A stretch of DNA of 64,000 nucleotides from the NCBI RefSeq assembly GCF_036421855.1, contig NZ_JAZGOK010000012.1; one strand, written 5' to 3'. This DNA comes from Georgenia_B sunbinii. GTDB taxonomy: Bacteria > Actinomycetota > Actinomycetes > Actinomycetales > Actinomycetaceae. Of this stretch, positions 44,609 to 56,000 are shown one piece after another (position 1 is the first letter of the stretch; the number at the start of each line of letters is the position of its first letter). The notes beneath the pieces were generated by a model. It did not search any database, was not told the origin of the DNA, and saw nothing but the letters and a program-made list of their open reading frames with translations. The position numbers and the translations under genes were made by a program.

Positions 44609-46744
44609 TCAGCGACTGCTCGGCGGCGCCGAGTGCTGGTCCGTGGCCAGCCCCGTGTGTCGTCCCTGTCCAGGACCGTCGAAGAGGTCCAGGAGCTCGC
44701 GCGTCTTGCTTTCCCATGACGAGGGGAGCACCGACTCTCGAAGCACGGCCGGGGCGAAGCGCTGGCCGAGGGCACGCCGGACAGTCGTGGGAAAATCCTC
44801 CCTGCGCTCGGCAACATGCACCCGGTCGCGGTAGGCATCGATCTCCGGGTACTCCGTCGTGACGACAGTCAGCCCCAGCGCAAGGTACTCCTTGAGCTTG
44901 ATGGGGTTGGCAAACCTGATCCACTCGTTGTCCAGCCACGGCATGAGCGCCACGTCGAAACCGCGGCCGTAGGCAGGGATCTCGGCGTAGGGCCGGAAAC
45001 CGAGCCAGTGCACGTTGGGGAGCGCGACCAGCTCTGACATGTCCGACGAGGCGTCACCAATGAGCACGAGGCTGACATCCGGCAGCGCGAGGGCTGTCTC
45101 GCGGAAGAGATCCATGTCGACGACGAAGTCGTCGAGCGCGCCGAAGAAACCGATCCGAGGCCCCGGAATGCTGGCGAGGTCGTCCGGCAGAGGGGCCGAG
45201 TCCTGGGTGAAGTGGTCGACCTCGACGCCATGGTCGAGGAAGTAGGCCCGGTCACCAACCAGCTCCGCGTCCAACCGCATGAGCTCGTGGCTGACGTACA
45301 GGACAACGTCGCTGTGCTCCAGCAGCTGGTCCTCCAGGCGCCGGATCGCCGCGCCGTCCGCCTCGGGGAACTCCGAGTGCCGGTCGGACCGGTTGAACAC
45401 GAGGGTCGAGCGGCGTAGCCGCGCGGCGGCTGGCCAGGCGGTGGGGATCGTGACCACGACGGCTGGACGGGCGCCGAGGCCGACCACGTAGCCGGCGACG
45501 CGCACCTGCTGACGTACCAGCCAGGCGCTCAGCCGGGCGGCCCGGCTCTCACCGTAGACCGGGATGAACACCGGGCTCATGACGTAGTAGTTGGGATTGT
45601 CGGGATCCGGTCGGCGGAGCAGCTTGGCGGTGCTGCGAGCCTTGCGCACCATCCGCTGCCACGGCGCCACGCTCACGCCCTTGCGCGGCATCCGCAGGCC
45701 AAGACTGTTCACCACCAGTACCGGACGATCCCGAGCGGCGTGCTGCATGAGCTGGAAGTCCGAGTGGGCCTGATTGTGGTACCACCAGTCCTGCGCAGCG
45801 AACCACACCACGCCGTCGTCATCGCCGACCGTGTGCGGCGGCCGTCCTGCGAACGCGCACGGCGCGAGCACACCACGGAACCCGGCCCGGTGCACGGCTC
45901 CCCGAGGAAAGCGGATGAGCTCGCCCACCGCCAGGCCGCAGCGGAACACCGCCGTCCTGACGGCCCCGTGCTGGCGGGCGAACTGGACAACCCGGTTGGC
46001 CATCAGTAGCCGCCAGAGGCCGGGATCTGTCCGATACTGCCCCTGAGCGTGAAAAGCCACCGCTCCGGGCACATAGACCGGTACGTACCCGGCAGCCCGC
46101 GCGCGTTGGAAATAGTCCACCTCCTCGGAGTAGAGAAAGTAACGCTCGTCCCACGGACCAACAGCCTCCCGGCACTCGGCAGCGATGAGGAGGACTGCGC
46201 CGGTCGCCCAGTCGATCGGGCGACCGTCCTCGTAGGCCCGGCTACCGTGCTCAGTCTCCGAGACACCCATCACCGCGGCGAGCCGCCCGCCGAGCAGTGC
46301 CTCGCCCCACGCCCGTAACGGGCTCGGGTCGTGCCGGATCGAGGGCCAGGTTCGCTGGTGCTCATCGACCAACCTCGGGACGGCAACACCTGCCCCTCCG
46401 TCCACCAGCGCACCTTGCAGCTGAGTGACACACCTTGGCCCCAACCGCACGTCTGGGTTGAGGACCAGTGTGTCGAAGTCCGGTCTGGCGCGGCTCGCGG
46501 CGGCGTTGATCGCTGCCGAGTAGCCCGCGTTGCGTCCCATCCGGACGATCCTGGCTGACGGCACGAGGTCAGCGATGAGGTCGGCACTGCCATCGGACGA
46601 GTCGTTGTCCGCGACAATGAGCTCCCACTCGCAGACGCCTGCCAGCGCGTCCTCCAGGCTGGCGGCCAGGCCGGCAAGATGGGCACTGCTGTTGTAGGTG
46701 ACAACGATGAGTGAGACGCCGCGGCGACGGGTAGGTCTTGGCAC
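44609..46744 (-). CDS. Fused glycosyltransferase: GT2 N-terminal plus GT-B C-terminal domain
   Basis: 711 residues from the GTG at 46744, preceded by GGAGGAGG. The N-terminal GT2 domain (about 1-260) has VSLIVVTYNSS, ADNDSSDGS, LVLNPDVRLGP and the acceptor-region EEVDYFQRARAAG, as in rhamnosyltransferase-like enzymes. The C-terminal part (about 310-690) is a GT-B enzyme of the GT1/GT4 type with FFGALDDFVVDMDL, LPNVHWLGFRPYAEIP and LKEYLALGLTVVTTEYPEI. One polypeptide could add two successive sugars. Confidence 0.85.
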   Translation of the reverse strand: MPRPTRRRGVSLIVVTYNSSAHLAGLAASLEDALAGVCEWELIVADNDSSDGSADLIADLVPSARIVRMGRNAGYSAAINAAASRARPDFDTLVLNPDVRLGPRCVTQLQGALVDGGAGVAVPRLVDEHQRTWPSIRHDPSPLRAWGEALLGGRLAAVMGVSETEHGSRAYEDGRPIDWATGAVLLIAAECREAVGPWDERYFLYSEEVDYFQRARAAGYVPVYVPGAVAFHAQGQYRTDPGLWRLLMANRVVQFARQHGAVRTAVFRCGLAVGELIRFPRGAVHRAGFRGVLAPCAFAGRPPHTVGDDDGVVWFAAQDWWYHNQAHSDFQLMQHAARDRPVLVVNSLGLRMPRKGVSVAPWQRMVRKARSTAKLLRRPDPDNPNYYVMSPVFIPVYGESRAARLSAWLVRQQVRVAGYVVGLGARPAVVVTIPTAWPAAARLRRSTLVFNRSDRHSEFPEADGAAIRRLEDQLLEHSDVVLYVSHELMRLDAELVGDRAYFLDHGVEVDHFTQDSAPLPDDLASIPGPRIGFFGALDDFVVDMDLFRETALALPDVSLVLIGDASSDMSELVALPNVHWLGFRPYAEIPAYGRGFDVALMPWLDNEWIRFANPIKLKEYLALGLTVVTTEYPEIDAYRDRVHVAERREDFPTTVRRALGQRFAPAVLRESVLPSSWESKTRELLDLFDGPGQGRHTGLATDQHSAPPSSR

Positions 46745-46799
46745 CTGTGTTCCTCCTCCGTGATCAGCAAGGGAAGGGCCGGTCCTGCCGGCTCGTCGG

Positions 46800-47771
46800 T
46801 CAGCTCGCACGGCGCTCGTCCACCGCGCTGCGGCGCCGGGCGACGGCGATGCCGGCTGCCTGGCACAGGTCCGTCCAGGCCACGGCGTCGGCCTCCCGCA
46901 TCACTGCTAGCCCCCGTGATTCGGCCACACGGGCAAGCTGCGCCTGGTGGTCGTCCACATGCTCGTCGTGCACGGCGCGTCGCGGGACCAGCACCGGAAC
47001 CTTGCCGAGCTCGAGGCACCTGAGGAACGTGCCGCACCCCGCGTGCGCCACGACGACGTCGGCGCGAGAGATCTGGTGCTGGAACTCGGTATCAGTCATC
47101 ATCGGCCGTGCGTTGATGCCGAGCCCCGCCGTGCTCGTCGAGCCGGTCTGCCACACCACCTCGCAGTCGTCGGGGAGCACCTCGACGAGACGGTCGAGCA
47201 GTCGCCGGAACTCGTAGCGGCCGGCAGTGCCGACGGTGACGAAGACCCGCCGTGGCCGCGGGGTCGCCACTACGCGGGTGACGAACGTGTCCATCAGGCT
47301 GGCCTGGTACCGCCAGCGTCGGCCGGCGCGGGCCTCGTACTGCGTCAGCGTCCTGACCCAAGGCAGCATGCTCAGGAGCCGGCCGGTCATCGACGGGCCG
47401 AGCGGACGGGTGAGGCTCTCGACGTAGTTGGCGCGCGCTCCCACCAGGAGGGCGGGTGACAGCGCCGACAGCGCGATCGCTGCCCCGGTGCTGTAGACCG
47501 CGTCCACCCGGTTGTCGCGCATCGCGCGGACGATCTCCGGCGTCACGCGCACGGCAGCCTTGAGGTCGCGGGTCTGGACGAGATCGACGAACAGCACGTC
47601 CTCCCCCGCCAAGACCGTCTCGCTCTGCGGGGTGCGGTGGGTGATCCACAGCGCACGATGGTGCCGCTCCGGCTCAAGCAGCTCCGCCAGGAGGCGCATC
47701 TCGATGAGGTGCCCCCCGGTCGAGGCGACGAAGGCCGGTCGTGCGACGCCGGGGCGTCGGCCCGCGCTCAT
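46800..47771 (-). CDS. Alg14/Alg13-like fused glycosyltransferase (family 28-like)
   Basis: A 323-residue protein. The N-terminal half resembles Alg14 (FVASTGGHLIEMRLLAELL, membrane anchor and recruitment) and the C-terminal half resembles Alg13/GT28 (RVFVTVGTAGRYEFRRLLDRL, VVVAHAGCGTFLRCLELGKVPVLVPR). In polysaccharide loci such pairs, often separate genes, add a sugar to the lipid-linked primer. It overlaps the flippase gene by four bases. Confidence 0.85.
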   Translation of the reverse strand: MSAGRRPGVARPAFVASTGGHLIEMRLLAELLEPERHHRALWITHRTPQSETVLAGEDVLFVDLVQTRDLKAAVRVTPEIVRAMRDNRVDAVYSTGAAIALSALSPALLVGARANYVESLTRPLGPSMTGRLLSMLPWVRTLTQYEARAGRRWRYQASLMDTFVTRVVATPRPRRVFVTVGTAGRYEFRRLLDRLVEVLPDDCEVVWQTGSTSTAGLGINARPMMTDTEFQHQISRADVVVAHAGCGTFLRCLELGKVPVLVPRRAVHDEHVDDHQAQLARVAESRGLAVMREADAVAWTDLCQAAGIAVARRRSAVDERRAS

Positions 47772-49312
47772 GACGTCGGCCGCTTCTTCTTGCGGACGAC
47801 CGCGACCAGCGCGAGGAGCTCAGCGCGCGCACCACGCCAGACCACCATGGTCAGCAGCCACGTGGCGGCTGTACAGCCAGCGACGACGACGAGCGCCACC
47901 AGCTCCGTCACGCCCGGCACGACGAGGGAACGCACACCGACGGCAGCACCGAGAAGGAGGAGGGAGACGAGCGCGGGGCGCACCATGGCCTGGAAGGGGT
48001 CCGCGACGGCGACCGGTGTATGACGGCAGGCGAGCGCGAAGCCCGGCAGGATGAGAAGGACCTGCGTGATCGCGTAGGAGACGGCAACACCGGTGATGCC
48101 CCAGCGCACGCCGATGACGAAACCACCGACGGTGACGACGCCGTTGATCACCGCCCACGTCGCGTAGACGGCGCCGCGGCCGGTGCTCGTGTAGATCCAG
48201 CCGGTGGTGGTGGAAACCAGCTGCACAAAGCTCGCGACGGCGAGGATCTGGAAGATCGGAGCCGCGGCCAGCCACCGGTCACCGAGCGCAACAGCGATGA
48301 GCTCGTGCGCGGTCACCGCGAGGACGACGATGACCGGCATCCCGAGGTGCCCGAGCCCACTGATAGCCATCCGGTACGCCTGGCGGTAGCGCGCGGGTTC
48401 CTCCTGGAGGGCCGCCAAGGTGGGGACCATGACGGCCTGGACGGGGGTCTTGAGCTGCCGCAGCGGCAGCATCAGCAAGCTGTATGCACGGGTGTACAGG
48501 CCCAACGCTCCGGCGTCGAGGGCGCGCCCGATGATGACGTTGTCCCCTTCCCGAGAGAGCGTGTGGAACAGGTTCGCGATCGAGACATGGGCACCGAAGC
48601 CCAGCAAGGGCAGCGCCTCCCGCAGCCCGCTGGGGCGGCTGGGTCGCCACGGCACCGCCCACCAGTTGAGCAGCGTGGCGAACACCAGCATGCTGACGTT
48701 CTGGACGACGAGCGCCCAGATCCCCATCCCGAGCAAGGCCGCGACGACCGCGGCAACGCTTGAGAGCACGCCGGCGGCGACGTTGCGCAACGAGATCGTC
48801 CTGAAGCGCATGGCGCGGTTGAGCAGAGCCCCGTGCTGGACCGCCACCCCGGATATCGCGAAACCCGCTCCGAGCGCGAGGCAGATGGGGACGAGCGCGG
48901 GCTCCCGGTAGAACTCGGCGAGCGGGAATCCGGCGAGTGCGACGAGGCCGGCGAGGACGACCCCCGCAGCGGTGTTGATCCAGAAGAGGGCGTTGACGTG
49001 GCTCCATCGCAGATCGATCCGTTGCACGACCGCCTGGCTCAGCCCGAGGCTACGGAACTGGTTGACGACGACGGTGAGCGTGAGGGCCATCGCCATGATG
49101 CCGAAGTCTGCCGGGGTGAGGAGCCGGGCGAGCACCATCGTGGTGCCGATCTGCACGACGGTGGAGAGCCAGCTACCAAGCAGGGTCCAACTGATCCCCC
49201 TGGTCACGGTGCGGCCGAGCTCGCCGCTCTGGACCGATCGTTCGAGCCACTCGTCGACTGTGGCGCCGGCGGCAGAACGTGCACTTACATCGCGATGCAG
49301 CAAGCGCGCCAT
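47768..49312 (-). CDS. Wzx-type lipid-linked oligosaccharide flippase
   Basis: A 514-residue MOP-superfamily transporter with 12-14 predicted helices. The start at 49312 is preferred over an earlier ATG at 49342 because GGAGGAGGGG stands right before it. The start of the membrane part, ISWTLLGSWLSTVVQIGTTMVLARLLTPADFGIMAMAL, is typical of the RfbX/Wzx family. It flips undecaprenyl-linked repeat units to the outer face. It heads the leftward flippase / Alg14-13 / GT fusion unit. Confidence 0.9.
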   Translation of the reverse strand: MARLLHRDVSARSAAGATVDEWLERSVQSGELGRTVTRGISWTLLGSWLSTVVQIGTTMVLARLLTPADFGIMAMALTLTVVVNQFRSLGLSQAVVQRIDLRWSHVNALFWINTAAGVVLAGLVALAGFPLAEFYREPALVPICLALGAGFAISGVAVQHGALLNRAMRFRTISLRNVAAGVLSSVAAVVAALLGMGIWALVVQNVSMLVFATLLNWWAVPWRPSRPSGLREALPLLGFGAHVSIANLFHTLSREGDNVIIGRALDAGALGLYTRAYSLLMLPLRQLKTPVQAVMVPTLAALQEEPARYRQAYRMAISGLGHLGMPVIVVLAVTAHELIAVALGDRWLAAAPIFQILAVASFVQLVSTTTGWIYTSTGRGAVYATWAVINGVVTVGGFVIGVRWGITGVAVSYAITQVLLILPGFALACRHTPVAVADPFQAMVRPALVSLLLLGAAVGVRSLVVPGVTELVALVVVAGCTAATWLLTMVVWRGARAELLALVAVVRKKKRPTS

Positions 49313-49468
49313 TCCCCTCCTCCAAGGCGAGAGCCGGTACATCGCAGCCTAAGGCGCAGCCTCCCGTTATCGAGGCCGAGGAGCGGGTGATCCGTTGGCA
49401 GGCGTTGGGGGTGAAGGGGGTTACTCAGCTGCGCCGTTCAGGCGCAGACGCGCTCCCACGTCCGGAAC

Positions 49469-49497
49469 GGACGGGGACACACGAGGTGTCCCCGTCC
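49469..49497. terminator. Perfect 12-bp hairpin in the 49.3-50.1 kb spacer
   Basis: GGACGGGGACAC (49469-49480) and GTGTCCCCGTCC (49486-49497) pair perfectly around ACGAG. It resembles an intrinsic terminator without a U-run. It lies 157 bases upstream of the flippase start and may block read-through from the surface protein gene. Confidence 0.6.
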
Positions 49498-49860
49498 GCC
49501 GGCCGGTGGGACAGATGGGTCCGAGCGTACCTAGCCGCGCCGATCACAAGCGCTGCTCAACCCTGGCTGCACCCAGTCCGGCCACCCGTCCCCAGCGCCT
49601 GCCGGGCGGTGCCGGCGCCGAAAGCGGGAGTTCATGAGCCGATGTCCTCGCGAGCTGGCGGACGTCCGGTCGGACGCACGTCGCTCGGCTTCCATCGCAC
49701 CGCAAGTCTGCTCTGCGACTCGGGTCCACCACCAGGGTGACCCGGACCTGACGCGTGCCGGTGCGCGGGTGAGTGCCGGGGGTGAGCCCGGGGTGTCGCC
49801 GCCGCCGGCGCGGCGGCTCCGCGCACAGGATGCGTCACGCGGTCCGCCCGGAATGACCAA

Positions 49861-49892
49861 CGGGCGGGGCAGCTGATCAGCTGCCCCGCCCG
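49861..49892 (-). terminator. Perfect 32-base palindrome, probable terminator of first surface protein
   Basis: A perfect palindrome whose left half reads CGGGCGGGGCAGCTGA (49861-49876). It lies about 180 bases after the stop of the 3777-residue protein, and a near-identical hairpin (61592-61622) lies in the same place after the second one. Confidence 0.7.
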
Positions 49893-50013
49893 CGGGGGAC
49901 GGTCCGTGCGCATCGAGCGGCGCCGATCACAACGCCACTTCGCTAGTGCGGTCCGAACACGTCCCCGTCCGGCACCGTCACCGATCGGGGGTGATCGGTT
50001 CGGTGCCATCTAG

Positions 50014-50063
50014 TGGTGCGGACCGCGGTGTCATCGGGGGGAACAACACCGTGGTCCGCACCA
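50014..50063 (-). terminator. 18-bp hairpin directly after the first surface protein gene
   Basis: TGGTGCGGACCGCGGTGT (50014-50031) pairs with ACACCGTGGTCCGCACCA (50046-50063) with one mismatch, seven bases after the stop at 50071. The same element follows the paralogue (61823-61872). Confidence 0.7.
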
Positions 50064-50070
50064 GCTCTTG

Positions 50071-53000
50071 TCACGTCTGCCGGCGCCGCCGGACAGTCGT
50101 GAGCGCAACCCCGACGAGGGTGAGGACGAGCGCCGCGGCGATCCAGCCGCGCAGCTGCGCACCCGTCGTCGGCAGGTCCGGGTGGTCCGGCCTCGGTGGC
50201 GTGGTGTGGGTCGTGGCGCAGTCGCCGATGCAGGTCGCCGGGGTCGAGCCACCGGTGACGACGTTGACCAGGGTGACGTCCCAGGCATCGTCGTCGACGA
50301 CCACCGAGTAGGTGAGGGTTGCCGTCTCCGCAAGGGTTCCGATGTCCCAGACGAGGACGTCACCGTCCCAGCTGGTCGTACCCGTGGAGGCCACGATGTC
50401 GCCGTAGCCGGCGGCATGCTCGAGGACGTCGGCGAGGTCGTCCTGCACCTGCACTCCCACCGGCGCGTACTCGCCGGCCGGGGTCGCGGTCAGGGTGTAC
50501 TCGATGACGTCACCCGGGTCGACCTGCGACCCGGAGACCGGGTCGGACGTCTTGGACAGCGTCCATGGCGAGGGCCCGGGCTCGGCGCACGCGTCGTCCG
50601 TGCGCTCGATCCCGTCGGTGGTCAGCGTGACCGTGTTGAGGAAGCCACCGGCCTGCGGCACCTCACCGGTGTAGCACTGCCCCGCCACCGAACCGATGAC
50701 GCCGTCGGCCACCCCCGCGTCCACCGAGACGGTGTACATGTGGCTCACGCCGGCCGGCAGCACGATCTCACCGTCGGTCACCGCGATATCCGGCGCGAGG
50801 CCGGTCCACGAGCCCAGCGGGTCCGGTGTGTCCCCGTTGCCGGCCACAACGGCCGCGCCGAGGACCGTGATGCCCTCACCGAACACCAGCTCGTCATCCA
50901 GCTGGTAGACCGCCGCCAGCGTGTTCGCCTCCGGCGTCGTCACGACCACGTCGTAGTCGATGGTCCACGTGCCGTCGTCGTTCAGCACCGGCGAGTCGTC
51001 GGTGACGGTCTTGGTGACCGTCGGGACGACGGACTCGGTGATGTCACCGCAGTCCTCACCCGGGATGGTGTCCGGGCCGCTCGTCAGCGTTGCCGAGTTG
51101 AAGAACCCAGATCCGGCGCCCTCGATCGGGTCGCAGGTGAGGTTCTCGGCCGGGATGTCCGCCGAGACCCGCACGTTGAAGGTCACCTCGTAGGTGTGGA
51201 CGTCACCGGCGGCGACCTCCGCGCCCTCGACGATCGCCGAGGTGCCGTCCAACTCAATCTCCACCGGGGTGGTCACGTCGGTCACATCCAGCACCGACTG
51301 ACCGAGGATCTCGACGCCCTCGGCAAACAGCGGCGCGTCGGCCAGGTCGTAGAACGCCCTCGACAGGTTGCCCGAGTTGTCCACGACCAGCGTGTACGTC
51401 ACACCCCAGGTCGTGTCCGGCAGCTGAGCGGCGGAACCGAACAGCTTCTCGAAGTCCGGCAGCGCCGGCTCGAGGCAGTCAGCGGCGGCGCTCTCCTCGC
51501 CGTGCGCGGTCAGCGTCACGGAGTTGAGGAAGCCACCGCCACCGGTGCCGTCGTCGCCCGAGCACTGCCCAGGCTCGGAGCCGATGACACCAGCCGCGAC
51601 CGTCGCGTCCACGACGACGACGTAGGTGTGGTCAGCCCCGCCGGCCAGCGGCCGGTCGGTCGCCAGCGTGGCGGTCGGCTCGGTGGCCGGGTCGGCCCAC
51701 TCGCCGTCGAGCTCGGAGTCCCGCAGCGACCAGGTGGCCGCCGTCGGCGTGATGCCCTCACCGAAGTCAATGGTGTCCGTGAGGTCGTAGGCGCCACCGA
51801 CGCTGGAGGTGTTGGAGGCCTCGACCTCGTAGGTCACCGTCCAGCTGCCGTCCGAGTTCTGCAGCGCCGACGTCGCGGTCTTGGCGACCTCGACCGTCGG
51901 GTCCGGGATGTCGACGCAGGCGTCGTCGGAGTACTCGTCATTGCCCGAGGTGATGGTCGCCCCGTTGAACAGGCCGTGGCCGGCGCTCGAGCCGTTGACA
52001 CCACAGACCCGGTCCTCGGAAAGGTCCGTCGCGGTCATGGCGGACAGGTCGACGGTCACCGTCACCGTGTAGGTGTGGGTCGTACCGGCAGCCAGCACCT
52101 GAGCCGAGACGATCCCGAGGTCGCTGACCGCGTCGAAGGCCGGGTTGGTGGCGATGTCGCCGGGGGCGGTGTTGACCACCGCGGCACCCTCGATCACCAC
52201 GCCGGTCGCGAAGACGGGCTCGTCGACGAGGTCGTAGGCCACTCCCACGTCGTGGGGGTTGACCACGTCGAGCTCGTAGACGACGTCCCAGGTGCCGTCG
52301 GCGTTCTCCGTCAGCGTCTCGAAGGTCTTCGAGATCGACGGCGCCACCGGCTCGGCGCAGGCGTCGTCGTAGCGCTCGACGTCGTCGGTGGTCAGGGTGA
52401 CCGTGTTGAGGAAGCCACCGGCCACGGGCACCTCGCCCGTGTAGCACCGGCCGGCCTCCGAGCCGACGACGCCCTCGGTGACATCGGCCTGCACCGTCAC
52501 CGTGTAGGTGTGGGTGGTGCCGGCCGGCAGCACGACCTCGCCGTCGGTGACCGCGGTGTCCGGCGCGACGCCAGTCCACGTGGTCAGCGGGGCGGGGGTG
52601 TCGCCGTTCGCCGCGGCGATCGCCGCGGAGCTCACCGTGATGCCCTCACCGAACTCGATGGTGTCGTCCAGCTCGTAGACGGCTGTCAGCGTGTTGGCCA
52701 CCGGGGTGGTCACAACGACGTCGTAGACGATGGCCCAGGTTCCGTCGACGTTCTGCACCGGCGAGCCGTCGGTCACCGTCTTGGTGACCGTCGGGACGAC
52801 GGACTCGGTGATGTCGCCGCAGTCCGCGCCCGGGATGGTGTCCGGGCCGGACGAGAGCTCCGCGGAGTTGAAGAACCCGTAGCCCTCGCCCTCGACCGGG
52901 TCGCACGTGAGGTTCTCTGCCGGGATGCCCGCCGAGACCCGCACGTTGAAGGTCACCTCATAGGTGTGGACGTCGCCAGCGGCGACCTCCGCGCCCTCGA

Positions 53001-56000
53001 CGATCGCCGAGGTGCCGTCCCAGGCGATGTCCGCCGGGGCGGCCGGGTCGGTCACGTCGTTGACCGACTGACCCAGGATGGTCACGCCCGCCGCGAAGTG
53101 CGGTGCGTCGGTCAGCTCGTAGTACGCCCGGGAGTCGTTGCCCGAGTTGTCCACGACCAGCGTGTACGTGACGTCCCACGTGGCATTGCCCTGCTGGACG
53201 GCGGAGCCGAACAGCTTGTCGAAGTCCGGCAGCGCCGGCTCGAGGCAGTCGGCGTCGGTGCTCTCTGCGCCGTGCGCGGTCAGCGTCACGGAGTTGAGGA
53301 AGCCGCCGCCGTCGGTACCGTCGTCGCCCGAGCACTGCCCGGGCTCGGAGCCGATGACACCGGCCGCGACCGTCGCGTCCACGACGACGACGTAGCTGTG
53401 GCTGTCGCCGCCGGCCAGCGGCCGGTCGGCTGCCAACGTGGCGGTCGGCTCGGTGGCCGGATCGGCCCACTCACCCTCGACGACCGGGTCGACGAGCGAC
53501 CAGGTCGCCGCCGTCGGGGTGATGCCCTCGCCGAACTCGATGGTGTCGGTCAGGTCGTAGGCGCCACCGACGCTGGAGGTGTTGGTCGCGAGGACCTCGT
53601 AGGTCACCGTCCAGCTGCCGTCCGAGCTCTGGAGGGCCGAGGTGGCGGACTTGGCGACCTCGACCGTCGGGTCCGGGACCGGCACGCAGGCGTCGTCGGC
53701 GTAGTCGTCGTTGCCCGAGGTGATGGTCGCGTCGTTGTACAGCCCGTGGTCAGTCCGGTCGCCCTCGTCGCCGCACTGGCGAGCGCCCGCCCCGTCGGTC
53801 GCCGTGACGCCGGACAGGTCGACCGTCACCGTCACCGTGTAGCTGTGGGTGGAGTCGGCCGTCAGCACCTGGCCGGACACGATCGCCAGGTCGCTCACGG
53901 CGTCGAAGCCCGGGTTGGTGACGATGTCACCGGGGGCGGTGTTGACCACCGACGCACCCTCGATCGCCGCGCCGGCCACGAACGCCGGCTCGTCGACGAG
54001 GTCGTAGGCCACCGTGACCGGGTGCGGATTGACGACGTCGAGCGTGTAGACCACGTCCCACGTGCCATCGGCGTTCTCGGTCAGCGTCTCGAAGGTCTTG
54101 TCGATCGAGGGCGCCACCGGCTCGCGGCAGTCGCGGTCGGTCTGCGGGTCGCCGTAGGCGGTGAGGGTCGCAGCGTTGAGGAAACCGCCGCCGTCGGTGC
54201 CGCCGTCACCCGAGCACTGCCCGGGCTCGGAGCCGATGACGCCGGCGGCGACCTCGGCGGTGACGGTCACCGTGTAGGTGTGGCTGTCCCCGCCGGCCAG
54301 CAGCCGGTCGGTGGCCAGCGTGGCCGTCGGCTCGGCGGCCGGGTCGGTCCACTCCCCCGCGTCGGCCGGGTCGGCCAGCGACCAGGTCGCGACGGTCGGG
54401 GTGATGCCCGCACCGAGCTCGAGGGTGTCGGTGAGGTCGTAGGTGCCGCCCAGGCTCGTGTCGTTGGACGCGACGACCTCGTAGGTCACTGTCCACGAGC
54501 CGTCGACGTTCTGGCCCACCGACGTCGCGGTCTTGCCGACCTCGACCGTCGGCTCGGGGATGTCGACGCAGGCGTCGTCGTCGTAGTCGTCGTTGCCGGA
54601 GGTCAGCGTCGAGCCGTTGAACAGGCCCGTACCACCCCCGACGTCGGTCGAGCACTGGCGGTCCGCGTCGGCGATGTCACCCGAGAGGTCCACGACCACG
54701 GTCACCGCGTAGGTGTGGCTCTGGCCTCCCGAGATCGGCTCGTCCTCGACCACCGAGGCGTTGGTGATCCCGTCCCAGCCGGTGTTCGGCGTCGGCGATC
54801 CCGCCGCACCGCTGACGGTGGCCGAGACGATCGAGACGCCACCGGCGAAGTCGAGCTGGTCGACCAGGGAGTAGTGCAGGTCCTGATCGGCGGTCGGGTT
54901 GGTGGCGGTCAGCTCGTAGCTGACCGTCCAGGTGCCGTCGGCGTTCTCGACGAGATCGCCGGCGGTCTTGCTCGTCTCCGGCGCGGCCGGCTCGAGGCAG
55001 TCACGGGCAGTCTCGTCCTGCTGGCCGGCGGTGAGCCGGGCCGCGTTGAGGAACCCGCCACCGTCGGTGCCGTCGTCGCCCGAGCACTGCCCGGCCCCAC
55101 TGCCGACGACGCCGGCGGCGACGTCAGCGGTCACGAGCACCACGTAGGTGTGGGTGCTGCCCGCGGCGATGGTGGCATCCGTGGCGATCACCGTGGTGGT
55201 CTCGTCCGGCAGCCCGGCCCAGACACCACCGGTGGCCGTGCCCTGGAGGAGCCAGAAGGCGCTCTCGGGGGTGATGCCGCCGCCGAGCTCCAGCGTGTCG
55301 GAGAGGCTGTACACCGCGTCGAACTGCGCGTCGTTGACGACGTCGATCTCGTAGCGCACCTGCCACTTGCCGCTGTCCAGCTGGTTCGCCGAGACGGCGG
55401 TCTTGTCGTGGGCCACCGGGGAGTCGACGCACAGCTCGACCGTGGTCGAGTCGTCCGGTCCACGACCGGCCGCGAGGTCGAGCCAGGCGGTGTTGGTGAG
55501 CTCCACGCACTGCCCGCCCACGCCCTGGTGGACGACGTCGTAGCTGAACTCGTGGCTCGCCTCGTCGGTCCAGGTCGCCTCGCCGAGGTAGATCGGCGTG
55601 GTCGGGTCGGTCTTGTCGTCCCAGACGTCGATCGTCAGGTCGGTGACGACGTCGGCCGCGAACTCGACCGGGACGGTGTGGCTGACCTCGTCGGCGTTGC
55701 CGCCGGCGCCGGTCCAGCTGACCGTGGCGGTGTTGGTCCCCTCGTACTCCGGCTCCTCGTCGAAGGTGCAGGAGTAGTCGAGGGTCTGCGTCGCTCCCGG
55801 TGCCAGGGTGAGGTTCGAGCCGCCCTCGACGGCGCAGGTCGCCCCCACGTCGGTGACGTCGACGACGTTCACCGTGATGGCACCGTCGTCGTACTCGTTG
55901 GGGTTGTGGACCGTGATGGTCCCGGCCATCTCCCAGTCGGAGTCGACGAAGCCGTCGGTGACGGCGTCGACCAGGTAGGTGTAGGTGGCTCGGCCGTCCT

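Larger units (their letters stand above)
49313..50070. other. Repeat-rich intergenic region between flippase and first surface protein
   Basis: I see no gene in these 758 bases. They hold three separately listed hairpins and a block (about 49850-50063) clearly related to 61575-61872 downstream of the second surface protein. A short motif GCGCCGATCACAA occurs at about 49537, 49922 and 61651, suggesting that 49.45-49.56 kb is a decayed third copy of the block. Confidence 0.6.

Noticed and set aside
49500..49860. A small gene or tRNA in the spacer before the first surface protein
   Set aside because: Open frames here lack ribosome-binding sites and protein-like composition, and I could not fold a tRNA cloverleaf.
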